From contig JAFGCZ010000006.1 of the NCBI GenBank assembly GCA_016932335.1, forward strand, positions 124,001-188,000: a stretch of DNA of 64,000 nucleotides. Direction: 5' to 3'. Position numbers and translations under genes: made by a program. Numbering within the stretch: position 1 is the stretch's first letter; every line of letters begins with the position of its first letter. Positions 1 to 12,584 of the stretch are shown here, piece by piece. This stretch comes from Opitutales bacterium. Lineage in GTDB: Bacteria; Verrucomicrobiota; Verrucomicrobiia; Opitutales; Oceanipulchritudinaceae. The notes beneath the pieces were generated by a model that was not told where the DNA came from, did no database searches, and saw only the letters and a program-made list of their open reading frames with translations.

Positions 1-239
1 GTGGTTATAAGACTCCTAAGGCCTTGATTAAGGCTCTGTCTCTCAAGTATGGTGTAGCCGCTGTCGCAGGCGATGACCTTGCTAAAACACGCAAGCGCAC
101 CCGCATTACTGCTGAATTGCGCGACTCTATTAAGGCCGAAGTCAATGCCGGCACTTCCATGAATGCCGCTTCCAAAAAGTTTGAAATCAGCTACGCCGTT
201 GTCACCAAGATTATGAAGGGTGACTACGATAAGCTCTGA
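1..239 (+). CDS. C-terminal part of a small basic helix-turn-helix protein (partial at left edge)
   Basis: The reading frame is open to the left edge, so the true start is probably outside the window; an internal TTG at 24 is only a fallback. The visible 70-odd residues are basic in the middle (KTRKRTR) and end in a likely helix-turn-helix of the resolvase/Psq type (TSMNAASKKFEISYAVVTKI). This suggests a small DNA-binding protein, perhaps nucleoid-associated or regulatory, but I cannot assign a family. A strong terminator follows 25 bp downstream, so this is the last gene of its transcript. Confidence 0.55.
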   Translation, partial: GYKTPKALIKALSLKYGVAAVAGDDLAKTRKRTRITAELRDSIKAEVNAGTSMNAASKKFEISYAVVTKIMKGDYDKL

Positions 240-263
240 TCTTTTATCGGATCTGATTTTTTA

Positions 264-294
264 GGCCTCGATTCTTCCGAATCGGGGCCTTTTT
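264..294 (+). terminator. Rho-independent terminator after the HTH gene
   Basis: An 11-bp stem (GGCCTCGATTC paired with GAATCGGGGCC, one G-U pair) with a TTCC loop is followed by a T run. It separates the partial HTH gene from the UDP-glucuronate decarboxylase gene. Confidence 0.85.
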
Positions 295-376
295 ATTGTT
301 TCTTCTACCATTTAACCCTTTTCAATTCCGGTTTCCCTCTTATAGTGGCTGCCTTTAACGCGTTAAATCAATTCTT

Positions 377-1309
377 ATGAGAATTCTCATCACAGGAGGA
401 GCCGGTTTCCTCGGCAGTCATCTGTGCGACAAACTTTTGCTCGCAGGGCATGATGTTGTCTGCATGGATAACCTCTTCACCGGTTGCAAGGGCAACATCC
501 GCCACCTGCTCGATCACCCTTACTTTGAGTTTGTTCGACACGATGTCGTCGATCCCTTCAAAGTAGAAGTGGACCGCATCTACAATCTGGCCTGTCCCGC
601 TTCTCCCATCCACTACCAGTACAACCCCATTAAAACCACCAAGGTCTCTGTGCTCGGAGCCATCAATTGCCTTGGCTTGGCCAAGCGCCTCAATGCCCGT
701 GTCCTCCAGGCCAGCACCTCTGAAGTTTACGGCGACCCTCTCGAGCACCCGCAGAAAGAATCTTATTGGGGCCATGTCAACCCCATCGGCTCCCGTTCCT
801 GTTACGACGAGGGCAAGCGCTGTGCGGAAACCCTCTTTTTTGACTACCATCGGCAAAACCGTGTGGATATCCGGGTCGTGCGTATCTTCAATACGTATGG
901 CCCCAGAATGCATCCTCAGGATGGCCGCGTAGTTTCCAACTTTATTGTGCAGGCCCTGAGAGGGGAACCTATCACTGTTTATGGAGACGGTTCTCAAACC
1001 CGCTCCTTCTGCTATGTCAGTGATTTGATCGACGGCTTTATTGCCATGATGGAGCAGGATGCCGTGCTCGGCCCGATCAACATCGGCAATCCCTGTGAAT
1101 TTACCATCCGCGAGCTGGCGGAGAAAATTATTTCCAAAGTTGGAGGTAAAAGTAAGCTGGTTTATAAACCTTTACCTTCAGACGATCCCGTGCAGCGCAA
1201 GCCAGATATCAGCCTTGCTCAACAGCACCTGCACTGGCAACCTAAGGTTCCCCTTGACGAAGGGCTCGACCTGACCATTTCCTATTTTCGTGAATTGTTG
1301 CAGCATTGA
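377..1309 (+). CDS. UDP-glucuronate decarboxylase (UDP-xylose synthase), SDR superfamily
   Basis: This 310-residue protein is an extended short-chain dehydrogenase. It has an N-terminal NAD-binding motif [11 protein letters not shown] (residues 7-17), the S-T-S-E-V-Y-G segment and the catalytic YxxxK (YDEGKR), all typical of UDP-glucuronate decarboxylases, which convert UDP-glucuronate to UDP-xylose through a 4-keto intermediate in the cytoplasm. The length is normal for bacterial forms without a membrane anchor. The product would feed polysaccharide or glycoprotein synthesis, which fits the glycosylation genes further along. The ATG at 377 starts directly at the fold. Other nucleotide-sugar epimerases remain possible, but the PASPxxY-type and SCYDEGKR segments favour UXS. 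Confidence 0.85.
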   Translation: MRILITGGAGFLGSHLCDKLLLAGHDVVCMDNLFTGCKGNIRHLLDHPYFEFVRHDVVDPFKVEVDRIYNLACPASPIHYQYNPIKTTKVSVLGAINCLGLAKRLNARVLQASTSEVYGDPLEHPQKESYWGHVNPIGSRSCYDEGKRCAETLFFDYHRQNRVDIRVVRIFNTYGPRMHPQDGRVVSNFIVQALRGEPITVYGDGSQTRSFCYVSDLIDGFIAMMEQDAVLGPINIGNPCEFTIRELAEKIISKVGGKSKLVYKPLPSDDPVQRKPDISLAQQHLHWQPKVPLDEGLDLTISYFRELLQH

Positions 1310-1344
1310 TATCTGCAGACGCAATTCCTCAAACCCACAGACTC

Positions 1345-4500
<3,156 letters not shown>

Positions 4501-4580
4501 CCAATCGCTTTTATTTTTGAACCTGAAGGCATCAGTGCTTGTCGGCACTGGTGCCTCCACGTGTAAAAACAGAGAATCCT

Positions 4581-6296
4581 ATGAACGAACCAGTTACCCC
4601 GGAAACAGTGGCTCCCGCCCCGGCTTTTCCCTTCCTGCAATCCGCTAAGGTGCAGATTGCCATAGAGCTCTTTCTCTCTATATCCACTGGTTTGCTCTAT
4701 GCGCTTTGCTTCCCTTCCCGCGGAGTTCCCGAGGCGGCCTATGTTTTTGCCCTGCCTCTGCTCTGCTTCTTTATGCTCCGCCCGGAGTCCTGGAAGCCAC
4801 GTATGTGGACCGTTCTTCCCGGTGGTTTTATCGGTTGGGTGTGCCTGATTTTCTGGCTCCGCCACGTCACTTGGATGGGTATGCTGGGGCTGTCTCTGGT
4901 GCTCTCCGTTTTTTGGGCTGTCTGGTTTTGTGCCGCAGCCAAGGTTATTGATGCCTACCGCAACAAAATGCCTCTGGTCCGCATCAGTGCCAATTTGGGC
5001 CTTGCCGGCCTTTGGGTCCTGCTCGAGTGGCTCCGCAGTTGGGTCTTTACCGGCTTTCCCTGGCTGCCACTGGCTGCCAGCCAGTGGGAACGCTCTGCGC
5101 TCCTGCAGATCATCGCCTATACCGGTGCCTGGGGGCTCTCTTTTATGCTCATTTTCTTCAATTTGGGCATCAGCTACTACATCAAACACCTCTTTACACC
5201 CAAGCGCCGCAAGGCTTGGTACCAAAAACTCAATCCCGATTTTTACGCAGCTATGGGGCTGCTTTTCCTTACGTTTTGCTTCATGTTTGAACCGGGCTTT
5301 TTCCACAAGCGCAACCGCCGCGAGATCATGTTTACTGCAGCCGCGGTTCAGCCTGCTACCGAGGCCATGATTAAATGGAACCCCGAGTTTTCATGGCAGG
5401 TGAAGGAGGATTTGGAACGATACACCACTTTGGCTGCCAAATTCGATCCCGATGTTATTCTTTGGCCCGAGGCTGCCACGCCCTGGCCCATCCTCGGAAT
5501 GAAAGAGCCCAACGAATGGATTACCGGTTTTTCCCACGATCTGGGAATTCCGTTGATGATGGGCTCTATTGCGGTGGAAGGCGATGTATTCGACAAAACC
5601 GCCCCCTGGTATAATATGTTGACGGTGGTCGACCCCAAAACAGGCATTGCTCCCTACTATGGAAAACGCCACCTGGTGCCGTTCGGCGAATACGTTCCCT
5701 TTCAGCGATGGTTGCCTTTTATTAAAAAAGTGGTTCCCATTGGAGAGTATGTTGCCGCCTCTCGCAATACGATCGTTCCGTTGCGTATTGGCTTCAAAGA
5801 ATACAAAGTGGGAGGGCTTGTCTGCTACGAAGACGTCTTCCCGCAGCTGGCCAGAGAGAACGTCCTCAACGGTGCCGATTTCCATTATGTGGTCACTAAC
5901 GGTATCTGGTACGGCGAGGAGGGAATGAACCTCCAGCACATGGCCCATTCTGTACTCCGCGCAGTGGAAACTCGCCGTCCCGTCGTGCGCTGCGGCAACA
6001 ATGGCTGGAGCGGCTGGATTGATGAATACGGGAACGTCTGCTATGAACTCATCGACGCCGACGGATCCACCGATTTCAGCGGATTGGATACCTTCGAGGT
6101 TCAACGTGATCCCCTCTGGTCCGGCAAATTGAGCCTTTATGCCCGCAATGGCGACTGGTTTGTGCTCTTCTCTTTTGGTATCATGCTCTTTTCTGGGTTT
6201 ATGCTCCGCTACATCCCCGATGAAAGAGAGGAAATCAAGCTTTCCGGCAGGGAAAAAGCACGCCGCATCCTCGCCAACAAAAAAATCGGGCGCTGA
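4581..6296 (+). CDS. lnt: Apolipoprotein N-acyltransferase
   Basis: Lnt adds the third acyl chain to the N-terminal cysteine of lipoproteins in the inner membrane of diderm bacteria. The protein (571 residues from ATG 4581) starts with several hydrophobic membrane segments (to about residue 250), followed by a nitrilase-like domain. The catalytic triad can be seen: E297 in LWPEAATPWP, K362 in YYGKRHLVPFGEYVPF and C415 in GGLVCYEDVFP, with spacing close to that of the E. coli enzyme. A final membrane segment lies near the C-terminus. It follows secA by 80 bp, so the two may form an export/lipoprotein operon. Its presence implies a two-membrane envelope, in agreement with the lipoprotein at 28470. 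Confidence 0.95.
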   Translation: MNEPVTPETVAPAPAFPFLQSAKVQIAIELFLSISTGLLYALCFPSRGVPEAAYVFALPLLCFFMLRPESWKPRMWTVLPGGFIGWVCLIFWLRHVTWMGMLGLSLVLSVFWAVWFCAAAKVIDAYRNKMPLVRISANLGLAGLWVLLEWLRSWVFTGFPWLPLAASQWERSALLQIIAYTGAWGLSFMLIFFNLGISYYIKHLFTPKRRKAWYQKLNPDFYAAMGLLFLTFCFMFEPGFFHKRNRREIMFTAAAVQPATEAMIKWNPEFSWQVKEDLERYTTLAAKFDPDVILWPEAATPWPILGMKEPNEWITGFSHDLGIPLMMGSIAVEGDVFDKTAPWYNMLTVVDPKTGIAPYYGKRHLVPFGEYVPFQRWLPFIKKVVPIGEYVAASRNTIVPLRIGFKEYKVGGLVCYEDVFPQLARENVLNGADFHYVVTNGIWYGEEGMNLQHMAHSVLRAVETRRPVVRCGNNGWSGWIDEYGNVCYELIDADGSTDFSGLDTFEVQRDPLWSGKLSLYARNGDWFVLFSFGIMLFSGFMLRYIPDEREEIKLSGREKARRILANKKIGR

Positions 6297-6454
6297 AGCT
6301 CCTCCCGCTTTTTCTTTCTTCACAGACACCGAGCTTTTGTTTACAGTCTCTTCTCTCTCATCTTTAACCAATGGCTTATGTGCTGCCCCGCTCTTACCCG
6401 TTAAGAGAGATCACTGCCCTGATCAGGCACTCAGGCTTCTTTTTTTTCGTTCTC

Positions 6455-7309
6455 ATGAATAAAATTGTCCGCAAACGACAACTCTCTGACGCAGTTTTCC
6501 GTATGGAGATCGAGGCTCCCCTCATCGCCGAAGAAAGAAAACCGGGCCAGTTCATTATCCTTCAGGTGGAACACGATTTTGGCGAACGCATTCCCTTAAC
6601 GATTGCAGATGCCGATCTTCAAGCCGGGACCATTTCCCTGATCTTTCAGACGGTGGGCGCTACCACGAAGAAGTTGGCCGCCCTCAATGAAGGTGACTTT
6701 ATTGCAGACCTTGTCGGTCCTTTGGGGCTTCCCACGCATCTGGAAAAAGTCGGCACTGTCGTCTGTGTTGGTGGCGGTATCGGTGTGGCACCACTGCATC
6801 CTATCGTTCAAGGCCTTAAGGAGGCCGGCAATAAAGTTATCGTCATTATGGGTGCTCGTAACAAAGATCTTGTCATCCTGGAGGACGAAATGCGCGCCCT
6901 GGCCGATGAGATTATTCTCTGCAGCGATGATGGTTCTGTCGGTCGCAAAGCGCTGGTTACCGAACCGCTCAAAGAATTGTGCGAAAGTGCCGAAAAACCG
7001 GACCTTGTGGTCGCTGTCGGTCCTCCCATTATGATGAAGTTCTGTGCCCTGACCACTAAACCATATGAGGTGCATACCATCGTTTCCTTAAACACCATTA
7101 TGGTGGATGGTACAGGTATGTGTGGCGGTTGCCGCGTTACGGTCGGTGGCGAAACCAAATTTGTCTGTGTCGACGGTCCGGAGTTTGACGGTCACCTGGT
7201 CGATTTCGACAACATGATGAAGCGCCTCGCTTCCTATAAAGATATCGAACACAAAGCCTCTCACACCTGTAAAACAGAAGAATTGCTCAAGCGCGGAGGT
7301 AAGTCCTGA
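6455..7309 (+). CDS. nfnA: NfnA-type ferredoxin-NADP reductase subunit (PyrK-like, FAD and [2Fe-2S])
   Basis: The family carries FAD, NAD(H) and a [2Fe-2S] cluster. From ATG 6455 (284 residues) the start matches the family; the upstream ATG at 6371 would add 28 hydrophobic residues with no counterpart. Motifs are the FAD segment RKPGQFIILQ...RIPLTIAD, a glycine-rich NAD-binding segment VCVGGGIGVAPLHPI, and four cysteines in GMCGGCRV and FVCVDGPEFDGH for the cluster. The next gene overlaps its stop (ATGA type) and is the partner subunit, so the pair probably makes the NADH-dependent reduced ferredoxin:NADP oxidoreductase, an electron-bifurcating enzyme. A dihydroorotate dehydrogenase role (PyrK) is less likely because no pyrD is adjacent. 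Confidence 0.82.
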   Translation: MNKIVRKRQLSDAVFRMEIEAPLIAEERKPGQFIILQVEHDFGERIPLTIADADLQAGTISLIFQTVGATTKKLAALNEGDFIADLVGPLGLPTHLEKVGTVVCVGGGIGVAPLHPIVQGLKEAGNKVIVIMGARNKDLVILEDEMRALADEIILCSDDGSVGRKALVTEPLKELCESAEKPDLVVAVGPPIMMKFCALTTKPYEVHTIVSLNTIMVDGTGMCGGCRVTVGGETKFVCVDGPEFDGHLVDFDNMMKRLASYKDIEHKASHTCKTEELLKRGGKS

Positions 7310-8796
7310 TGAGTCATACACCTTTAGTTCAATTGGAGGCTGCGGCCAAGGCACAGCTCGAACAAATTCTCGCCAAAGGTCCTCTCAAGCCCAAAGATCG
7401 CACTGCTATTCCCCAGCAGGAGATGCCTTCTCAGGACGCTCTGGACCGCCGTGGCAACATGCACCAGGTAGCCCTCGGCTACACTCCAGAGCAGGCCCGC
7501 GTGGAGGCCATGCGCTGTCTGCAGTGCAAAAATGCACCTTGTATTGCCGGTTGCCCCGTCAATATCGATATCCCCCGTTTTATTGCCCGCATAGCCGAAG
7601 GTGACTATCGCGGAGGTATTGATGTGATTAAGGAAACCAGCGTGCTGCCCGCTGTTTGTGGCCGTGTCTGCCCTCAGGAAACTCAGTGTCAGGCCGTGTG
7701 CACGGTTGGTAAAGTCCTCAAGGATGTGGATCTTTCCGTATCCATCGGTCGTCTGGAACGCTTTGTGGCTGACTGGGAGCGCGAACAGGGCGCTTCGGAA
7801 CTGCCGGAAATTCTTGCCTCCACCGGTAAGAAAGTTGCCGTTATCGGCTCTGGTCCGGCTTCCATTACGGTTGCCGCAGATGTTCGCCGTGCGGGCCACG
7901 AGGTTACTGTTTTCGAGGCTTTTCACAAACCGGGTGGGGTGCTCCTCTATGGTATTCCCGAGTTTCGTCTGCCCAAGCAGATCGTTCAGCAGGAAATTGA
8001 TACCCTCCGGGCTATGGGAGTGGAAATTCGCACAAATTTTGTCGTCGGTCGCACCCGTAAGATTCACGATTTGATGCAAAAGGACGGATACGATGCCGTA
8101 TTTATCGGCACCGGTGCCGGGCTGCCGCGCTTCATGAATATGGAAGGGGAGAACCTCGTGGGCGTCTTTAGTGCCAACGAATACCTGACCCGTTCCAACC
8201 TCATGCGCGCCTATGATCTGGACCGTGCAGATACGCCAATTTACAGCTCCCGCAAAGTCGCTGTGCTCGGCGGAGGCAACGTGGCTATGGATGCCGCCCG
8301 TACCGCCCTGCGCCTGGGCGCTGAGGAGGTGCATCTGGTCTACCGTCGCTCTCGCACGGAAATGCCCGCCCGCGTAGAAGAAGTCCAGCATGCCGAAGAG
8401 GAAGGGGTTATGTTCCATTTCCTCACCAATCCGGTGCAAATTCTTGGCGACGAAGATGCCCGTGTGGCCTCTATGGAATGCCTCCGTTATGAACTCGGAG
8501 AACCGGACGCTTCCGGTCGCCGCCGTCCGATCCCTATTGAAGGCAGCAACTTCAAGATGGATGTGGATACCGTTATTGTGGCCATCGGCAATAACTCCAA
8601 CCCCCTGATCGGGCAAACCACCCCGGGTCTGGAACTTAATAAACGCGGCAATATTGTTGTCGATGAATCCGGTAAAACCTCTCTTGAGGGCGTTTACGCC
8701 GGTGGGGATATTGTGCTCGGTGCCGCTACCGTGATCCTTGCCATGGGGGAGGGTCGCAAAGCTGCCGCTGCCATGAACGAATACCTCAGCCGCTGA
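7309..8796 (+). CDS. nfnB: NfnB-type NADPH-dependent oxidoreductase (GltD-like)
   Basis: This 495-residue protein is of the glutamate-synthase small-subunit type. N-terminal cysteines in RCLQCKNAPCIAGCPV and GRVCPQETQCQAVC bind two [4Fe-4S] clusters; then come two Rossmann dinucleotide motifs (VIGSGPASITVAADVRRAG and VLGGGNVAMDAARTALRLGA) for FAD and NADPH. It starts inside the stop of the upstream NfnA gene, which points to translational coupling. With that partner the likely reaction is coupled reduction of NADP by NADH and ferredoxin. The alternative, a glutamate synthase small subunit, is disfavoured because there is no large subunit nearby. A terminator follows. Confidence 0.82.
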   Translation: MSHTPLVQLEAAAKAQLEQILAKGPLKPKDRTAIPQQEMPSQDALDRRGNMHQVALGYTPEQARVEAMRCLQCKNAPCIAGCPVNIDIPRFIARIAEGDYRGGIDVIKETSVLPAVCGRVCPQETQCQAVCTVGKVLKDVDLSVSIGRLERFVADWEREQGASELPEILASTGKKVAVIGSGPASITVAADVRRAGHEVTVFEAFHKPGGVLLYGIPEFRLPKQIVQQEIDTLRAMGVEIRTNFVVGRTRKIHDLMQKDGYDAVFIGTGAGLPRFMNMEGENLVGVFSANEYLTRSNLMRAYDLDRADTPIYSSRKVAVLGGGNVAMDAARTALRLGAEEVHLVYRRSRTEMPARVEEVQHAEEEGVMFHFLTNPVQILGDEDARVASMECLRYELGEPDASGRRRPIPIEGSNFKMDVDTVIVAIGNNSNPLIGQTTPGLELNKRGNIVVDESGKTSLEGVYAGGDIVLGAATVILAMGEGRKAAAAMNEYLSR

Positions 8797-8820
8797 ATTT
8801 AGCCCGCTAAATCTTTAAAG

Positions 8821-8848
8821 ACGCTCTCCTTCGGGAGGGCGTTTTTTT
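8821..8848 (+). terminator. Rho-independent terminator after nfnB
   Basis: A 9-bp stem (ACGCTCTCC paired with GGAGGGCGT) with a UUCG tetraloop runs into seven T residues. It lies between two convergent genes and can serve the plus-strand operon. Confidence 0.9.
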
Positions 8849-8865
8849 ATCCAAGCCGGCAGGCG

Positions 8866-9771
8866 TCAGATCATTCCCTTGAGCACTTTGGGAATGCGGT
8901 TTAGGCTGGTCTCCAGCGCTTCGCGCTTAGTCTCGGCATCTTCTGCTTCCAGGTGTCCGAAGAGTATTTTCCAGCCCTCCAGTTCAACCCAAGAGCCTTC
9001 TTCTGGAACGTCAGTAGCTTCCAACCCCTGGATGCCGACTGAGCGAATCATATGGTCGGCCAGTTGCACGGCCGCCGCTGTCTGTTGGTAGCTTTCCTCT
9101 GGAGCCTCCGAAGGTGTGTTGTGGTAGCGCACCGGCTCCACAATTTCCGGACCCAAATGGTGCTTTTCCAGATAGTAGGCCCCTATTTGCGCATGGTCCC
9201 AACCAATGATTTCCTGCTCTTCGCAGCAGACGTCATCCGTGGTTTTTACGCTGCGTTCCAGTAAAAGTGTAAAGTGATCCGGGAAGACTCCCGCGCAGAC
9301 GATTTTGCCCACATTGTGTACCAATCCCACAATGTAGTCAGTGTCATCTTCAAATTTCACTCCGGCAATGGAGAGAATTTCACGGGTCAGGATCCCTGTT
9401 CCGATACTGTGCTGCCACAACTGGTGCCAGTTGGCGTGCTTGAAGCCCGAGTGCAGCTTATCGAAATCCTCAATAATCGGGGTCGCCAGAGCCAGTTCGC
9501 GGATTTGACGCAGACCCAGATAAAAAATGGCTTCTTCGATGTTGTTGACTCGTTGGGAAAGGCCGAAAAATACAGAATTGACCAGTTTGAGCAGGCGGGA
9601 GGTCAGTGAGGGGTCCCGGCGGATGATTTCCGCAATTTGCGAAGTAAAGCTGTTTTCCGCATAGACAAGTTCACTCAGGGCCATATTGATGCTTCTCAAT
9701 GAGGCCAGGCGGGGTGCCCCCTCAATCCTGCTCATAATAAGCTCATCTGTTAATTTAGTCAGTTCAGGCAT
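8866..9771 (-). CDS. HDOD-domain signalling protein
   Basis: The 301-residue protein is a stand-alone HDOD domain: IIRRDPSLTSRLLKLVNSVFFGL near residue 50, FYLGLRQIRELALATPI, and later the degenerate HD-like segment YIVGLVHNVGKIV and HAQIGAYYLEKH. HDOD proteins lack the full metal-binding HD set and act as regulatory modules in chemotaxis, motility and cyclic-di-GMP signalling. Its place near the flagellar block fits such a role, but the partner is unknown. It follows the NTPase gene on the same strand by 128 bp. Confidence 0.8.
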   Translation of the reverse strand: MPELTKLTDELIMSRIEGAPRLASLRSINMALSELVYAENSFTSQIAEIIRRDPSLTSRLLKLVNSVFFGLSQRVNNIEEAIFYLGLRQIRELALATPIIEDFDKLHSGFKHANWHQLWQHSIGTGILTREILSIAGVKFEDDTDYIVGLVHNVGKIVCAGVFPDHFTLLLERSVKTTDDVCCEEQEIIGWDHAQIGAYYLEKHHLGPEIVEPVRYHNTPSEAPEESYQQTAAAVQLADHMIRSVGIQGLEATDVPEEGSWVELEGWKILFGHLEAEDAETKREALETSLNRIPKVLKGMI

Positions 9772-9899
9772 GTTATGGCTTCGGTTGCCGTGAGAAACTT
9801 CGATAAGTGAAACGAACTAACTTTAAAGCTCAAATATCGAATTAAATCAAGGCGATACCATAAATATGTAATCTTTGTTCTGAGGAAATTGCCTGGGGC

Positions 9900-11825
9900 T
9901 CAACTGTAGGGTTCCCGCAAAAGGGCGTCGAACTCGCGCAATTCATTTTTGTAACGTTGCACATTACTGGTAAAAGCGCCCAGTTTTACCTGCAGTTGAT
10001 TCTTCTTCAAATTCAGGAACTGCATGTTCTTTTCGGCATTCTCCGTGTTCAATGGGGCTTTGTGCTGTGTAGTAGTAGAGGTCTGTGGGCGCAGGTGTTT
10101 GCTCTGCAAAAAGAGTCCGGCAAAAATCAGCAGAATACCCACTACGGCATAGGCCAGCGGCAGCGTATCGGAAAAGAAAATTCCCACATAGAGTAGCGCT
10201 ACCCCCAGCAGTTGCATGGCTACAGAGCTGCCCATGCTCTTGCTCGTGTCTCTGGAGCCTTGCAAAGGCATACTGTTGTAACGCTTCTTCAGGTTCTCCA
10301 GGCGTTCCTTGCGCTCCAGTAGATCGTGCTGAATTTTGCGGATATCGTTCTTCAGTGCATCGATGTTCTTTTCCTGATTCTGCAGGCGTTCTTCAGCCTT
10401 GCTCTTCCCCGAAAGAATCTCTTCCCGGCGCTTGTGCCAGGCATTGGCCACACGCTTCAAATCCTCTGTATCCGTCTGAAAATTGTTTACTTTATTAAAT
10501 GTTTCCAGTGCTTTTCTGGTATTGACCGATATGCGGTGATTCCCGGTCGTGTGCTCAAACAGGTTGCTGTGTGTTTCCACGTATTCGATCAACTGCCTGG
10601 CCAGTGCACTCCCGTAGATTTCCGTCAGCACTTCATTGTTGAAGTAGTTAAAGATGCTCAAACGATTCAGGATTTCTCTATCCTTGGTTCCCGGGAGAAT
10701 GGAGATTAGTTCCGTAAATGCGGCGGCTTTGGCAATGTCGATGCGGTATTCTGCCGGAAAATGCTTCTCATACCACTTTTGCAGCGAACGTTGCAGCTCC
10801 TTGGGAAAGCGTAAACCGTGCCCCGTATCTCTAAATTTGAGCTGAGTATTTGAAGGCAGCAGGCGCATTATGTTTCTCGCCTGTTCCGCATTCACAAAAA
10901 TACTTAAATTATTCTCCGTTATAATAGGCAGCAATGCCGCCTGGCAAAGCATGCGTTGTTGTTCCCGGGGTAGAGGAGCCAACACCTTTTCGGCAATGGC
11001 CAACCAGCCTTGAGAGTGCTCAGTCTCTATTATGTGTTCTGCCACGCTGTCCAGTTTTCCCGGTAGTCCACGGCTCTCATCCAGTAGACGGCTGCTGATG
11101 TCCTCCGGGTGGTCGTGCTCTCTTATCCATTGGCTTACTTCGGAGAGGGTAAAGGGCTTCAGTTCGATATCCAGCGTATTGTTGCCGAATATACTCCAGC
11201 ATTTCAGCAAATCCGGCGACTGTTTTAAAGCCCTTTTGCCGGTGACAATAAATCTGACCTGAGGATCTATATGTTGTCCGCTGAGTGGTTGAATGAGTAG
11301 GCGGATAATCAGGTCTTTTAAATTTTCCGAAAGCAAATCGAAGTCATCCAGCTCAATCAACAGTTGTAAGCCACGGGTATTGTCGGGGTGCCTTACGAAA
11401 TGCTGGAAGAATGTCTCCATCCAGATGTCCAATTGCATGTCCGCTCCGATACCATTGTTTTCCTGTGATTCGGCAGCGCTGGCAGAGTCGGTGTAATCTC
11501 TCAGCGATTGGGCATATTCCTTGCGAAAAAGGGTAATTACCGGAGTTAGCTTCTTGTCGTTGCTTTCCAGTGTTTCCGAGAGTGTGGTGGCCAAGTTGGC
11601 GTCCTCTGCAAGGGTGTTGCAGTCCAAGCGTACCCTCAGGGTGGTCGGCATACGCGTCAGGGGGCTTTCCCAGACAAACTGCAGTAGCGAGCGGCGACCG
11701 CTTCCTTCTTCTCCATAAAGATTGATAATCGGGTGCACCGCATCAGTGCCCAGCCCACTACCCAGTTCTTTGAGTAGCAGATTGGATTCAACGTCTCGGC
11801 CGATGAATTTGAACACGTCTTTCAC
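9900..11825 (-). CDS. Membrane-anchored STAND/AAA-like NTPase with an altered P-loop, unknown role
   Basis: I do not recognise a named family. I choose GTG 11825 because an AGGAG lies 11 bp upstream; a GTG at 11858 would add 11 residues. The N-terminus (FIGRDVESNLLLKEL...) resembles STAND/AAA_16 ATPases. The P-loop is GEEGSGRRS (about residues 38-46), with arginine in place of the usual lysine. A Walker B-like LLIELDDF is at about 155-162, with a sensor-like FIVTGKRAL after it. A helical middle follows, then a coiled coil (about 469-516), two membrane helices (about 533-551 and 555-574) and a second coiled coil to the C-terminus. It is divergent from flgN and its promoter shares that intergenic region. 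Nucleotide binding may be weak or lost. Confidence 0.6.
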   Translation of the reverse strand: MKDVFKFIGRDVESNLLLKELGSGLGTDAVHPIINLYGEEGSGRRSLLQFVWESPLTRMPTTLRVRLDCNTLAEDANLATTLSETLESNDKKLTPVITLFRKEYAQSLRDYTDSASAAESQENNGIGADMQLDIWMETFFQHFVRHPDNTRGLQLLIELDDFDLLSENLKDLIIRLLIQPLSGQHIDPQVRFIVTGKRALKQSPDLLKCWSIFGNNTLDIELKPFTLSEVSQWIREHDHPEDISSRLLDESRGLPGKLDSVAEHIIETEHSQGWLAIAEKVLAPLPREQQRMLCQAALLPIITENNLSIFVNAEQARNIMRLLPSNTQLKFRDTGHGLRFPKELQRSLQKWYEKHFPAEYRIDIAKAAAFTELISILPGTKDREILNRLSIFNYFNNEVLTEIYGSALARQLIEYVETHSNLFEHTTGNHRISVNTRKALETFNKVNNFQTDTEDLKRVANAWHKRREEILSGKSKAEERLQNQEKNIDALKNDIRKIQHDLLERKERLENLKKRYNSMPLQGSRDTSKSMGSSVAMQLLGVALLYVGIFFSDTLPLAYAVVGILLIFAGLFLQSKHLRPQTSTTTQHKAPLNTENAEKNMQFLNLKKNQLQVKLGAFTSNVQRYKNELREFDALLREPYS

Positions 11826-11992
11826 TGCATATACTGCTCCTATTCGGAATTCGACCACGGCACAGGCGACTTAAGCATTTTTTTTGAAAAAAAGTATTTT
11901 TTTCCACTTAAGGGAGGAGTTTTTTTCCGATTCCTCCGGTTGTATAAATTCTTAAATTTTAAATATCTTTGATTTATATGTATTTACGATTT

Positions 11993-12009
11993 TTGGTATT
12001 TTTAGTGCT
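11993..12009 (+). promoter_or_regulatory. Candidate sigma-54 promoter for flgN-flgK-flgL
   Basis: TTGGTATTTTTAGTGCT has GG and GC exactly 12 bp apart as in the TTGGCAC-N5-TTGCW consensus; TTGG, A6 and TGCT match. It is 48 bp upstream of the flgN ATG. Two other sigma-54-type sites and two sigma-54 activators in the window support it. The match is less complete than that at fliA. Confidence 0.55.
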
Positions 12010-12057
12010 ACTCGCTTGTTGTATTTTTAACGCCCATCCCGGCATATACCTAAAAGA

Positions 12058-12573
12058 ATGAACCGCACACACACGAACTTCGATTGGCAGGCCTTGGCTC
12101 AGGCCTTGCGTGAAGAAATCCAGGAATACGCCTGGATGCTTCAGCTTACGTGTGATTTGCAGAAAGGCATTCTGCAGCGCAATTCGCAAGCTATTCTCGA
12201 ACTCAATGAGTCTTTGGCTGATCAGCTACAAATTACCGTAGATAAGCGGAATACCCGCCAGTCTTTGCAGCAGACGCTTGCTGATTATTGTGGGCTTGCG
12301 CTGGAACATCGCCTGATCGAGCTGATTCCCCATATTCCCGAAACCATTCAATCTATGTTTTATGCTCTGGTGGATGAGGCGAATCGCCTGATCGAACGCC
12401 TCAGTCGTAAAACAAAACAGAATGAGGCTATTTTGAAACGTGCCGGAGAGCTCTCCGGCGATTTACTGCAGGCCTTACGTCCGGGCGCTGTTAAAGTGAA
12501 AACATACAACCGCCTTGGCGTTTACGGTCAGGCTTTGGCCCTTCCCGGAAGTGTCATTCAAACCGCTGTATAG
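12058..12573 (+). CDS. flgN: Flagellar export chaperone FlgN
   Basis: A 171-residue, almost wholly helical protein with the FlgN pattern of long amphipathic helices (EEIQEYAWMLQLTCDLQKGILQRNSQAILEL). FlgN keeps the hook-filament junction proteins FlgK and FlgL soluble in the cytoplasm and delivers them to the flagellar export gate. The assignment rests on helical character and, above all, on position: flgK follows after 11 bp and flgL after that. The ATG at 12058 has only a weak A-rich site upstream. A sigma-54-type promoter precedes it. Confidence 0.75.
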   Translation: MNRTHTNFDWQALAQALREEIQEYAWMLQLTCDLQKGILQRNSQAILELNESLADQLQITVDKRNTRQSLQQTLADYCGLALEHRLIELIPHIPETIQSMFYALVDEANRLIERLSRKTKQNEAILKRAGELSGDLLQALRPGAVKVKTYNRLGVYGQALALPGSVIQTAV

Positions 12574-12584
12574 GAGTATCATTT

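Noticed and set aside
6391-6448. Terminator between lnt and nfnA
   Set aside because: Short stems (CTCTTA/TAAGAG; a CCTGATCAGG palindrome) and a T run at 6440-6448 exist, but no stem stands directly before the T run. It could be a leader element; support is too weak for a feature.
11909-11933. A sigma-28-like site (TAAG...TCCGATTC) before flgN
   Set aside because: The spacer is 13 and not 15 bp. The sigma-54-type site at 11993 fits better.
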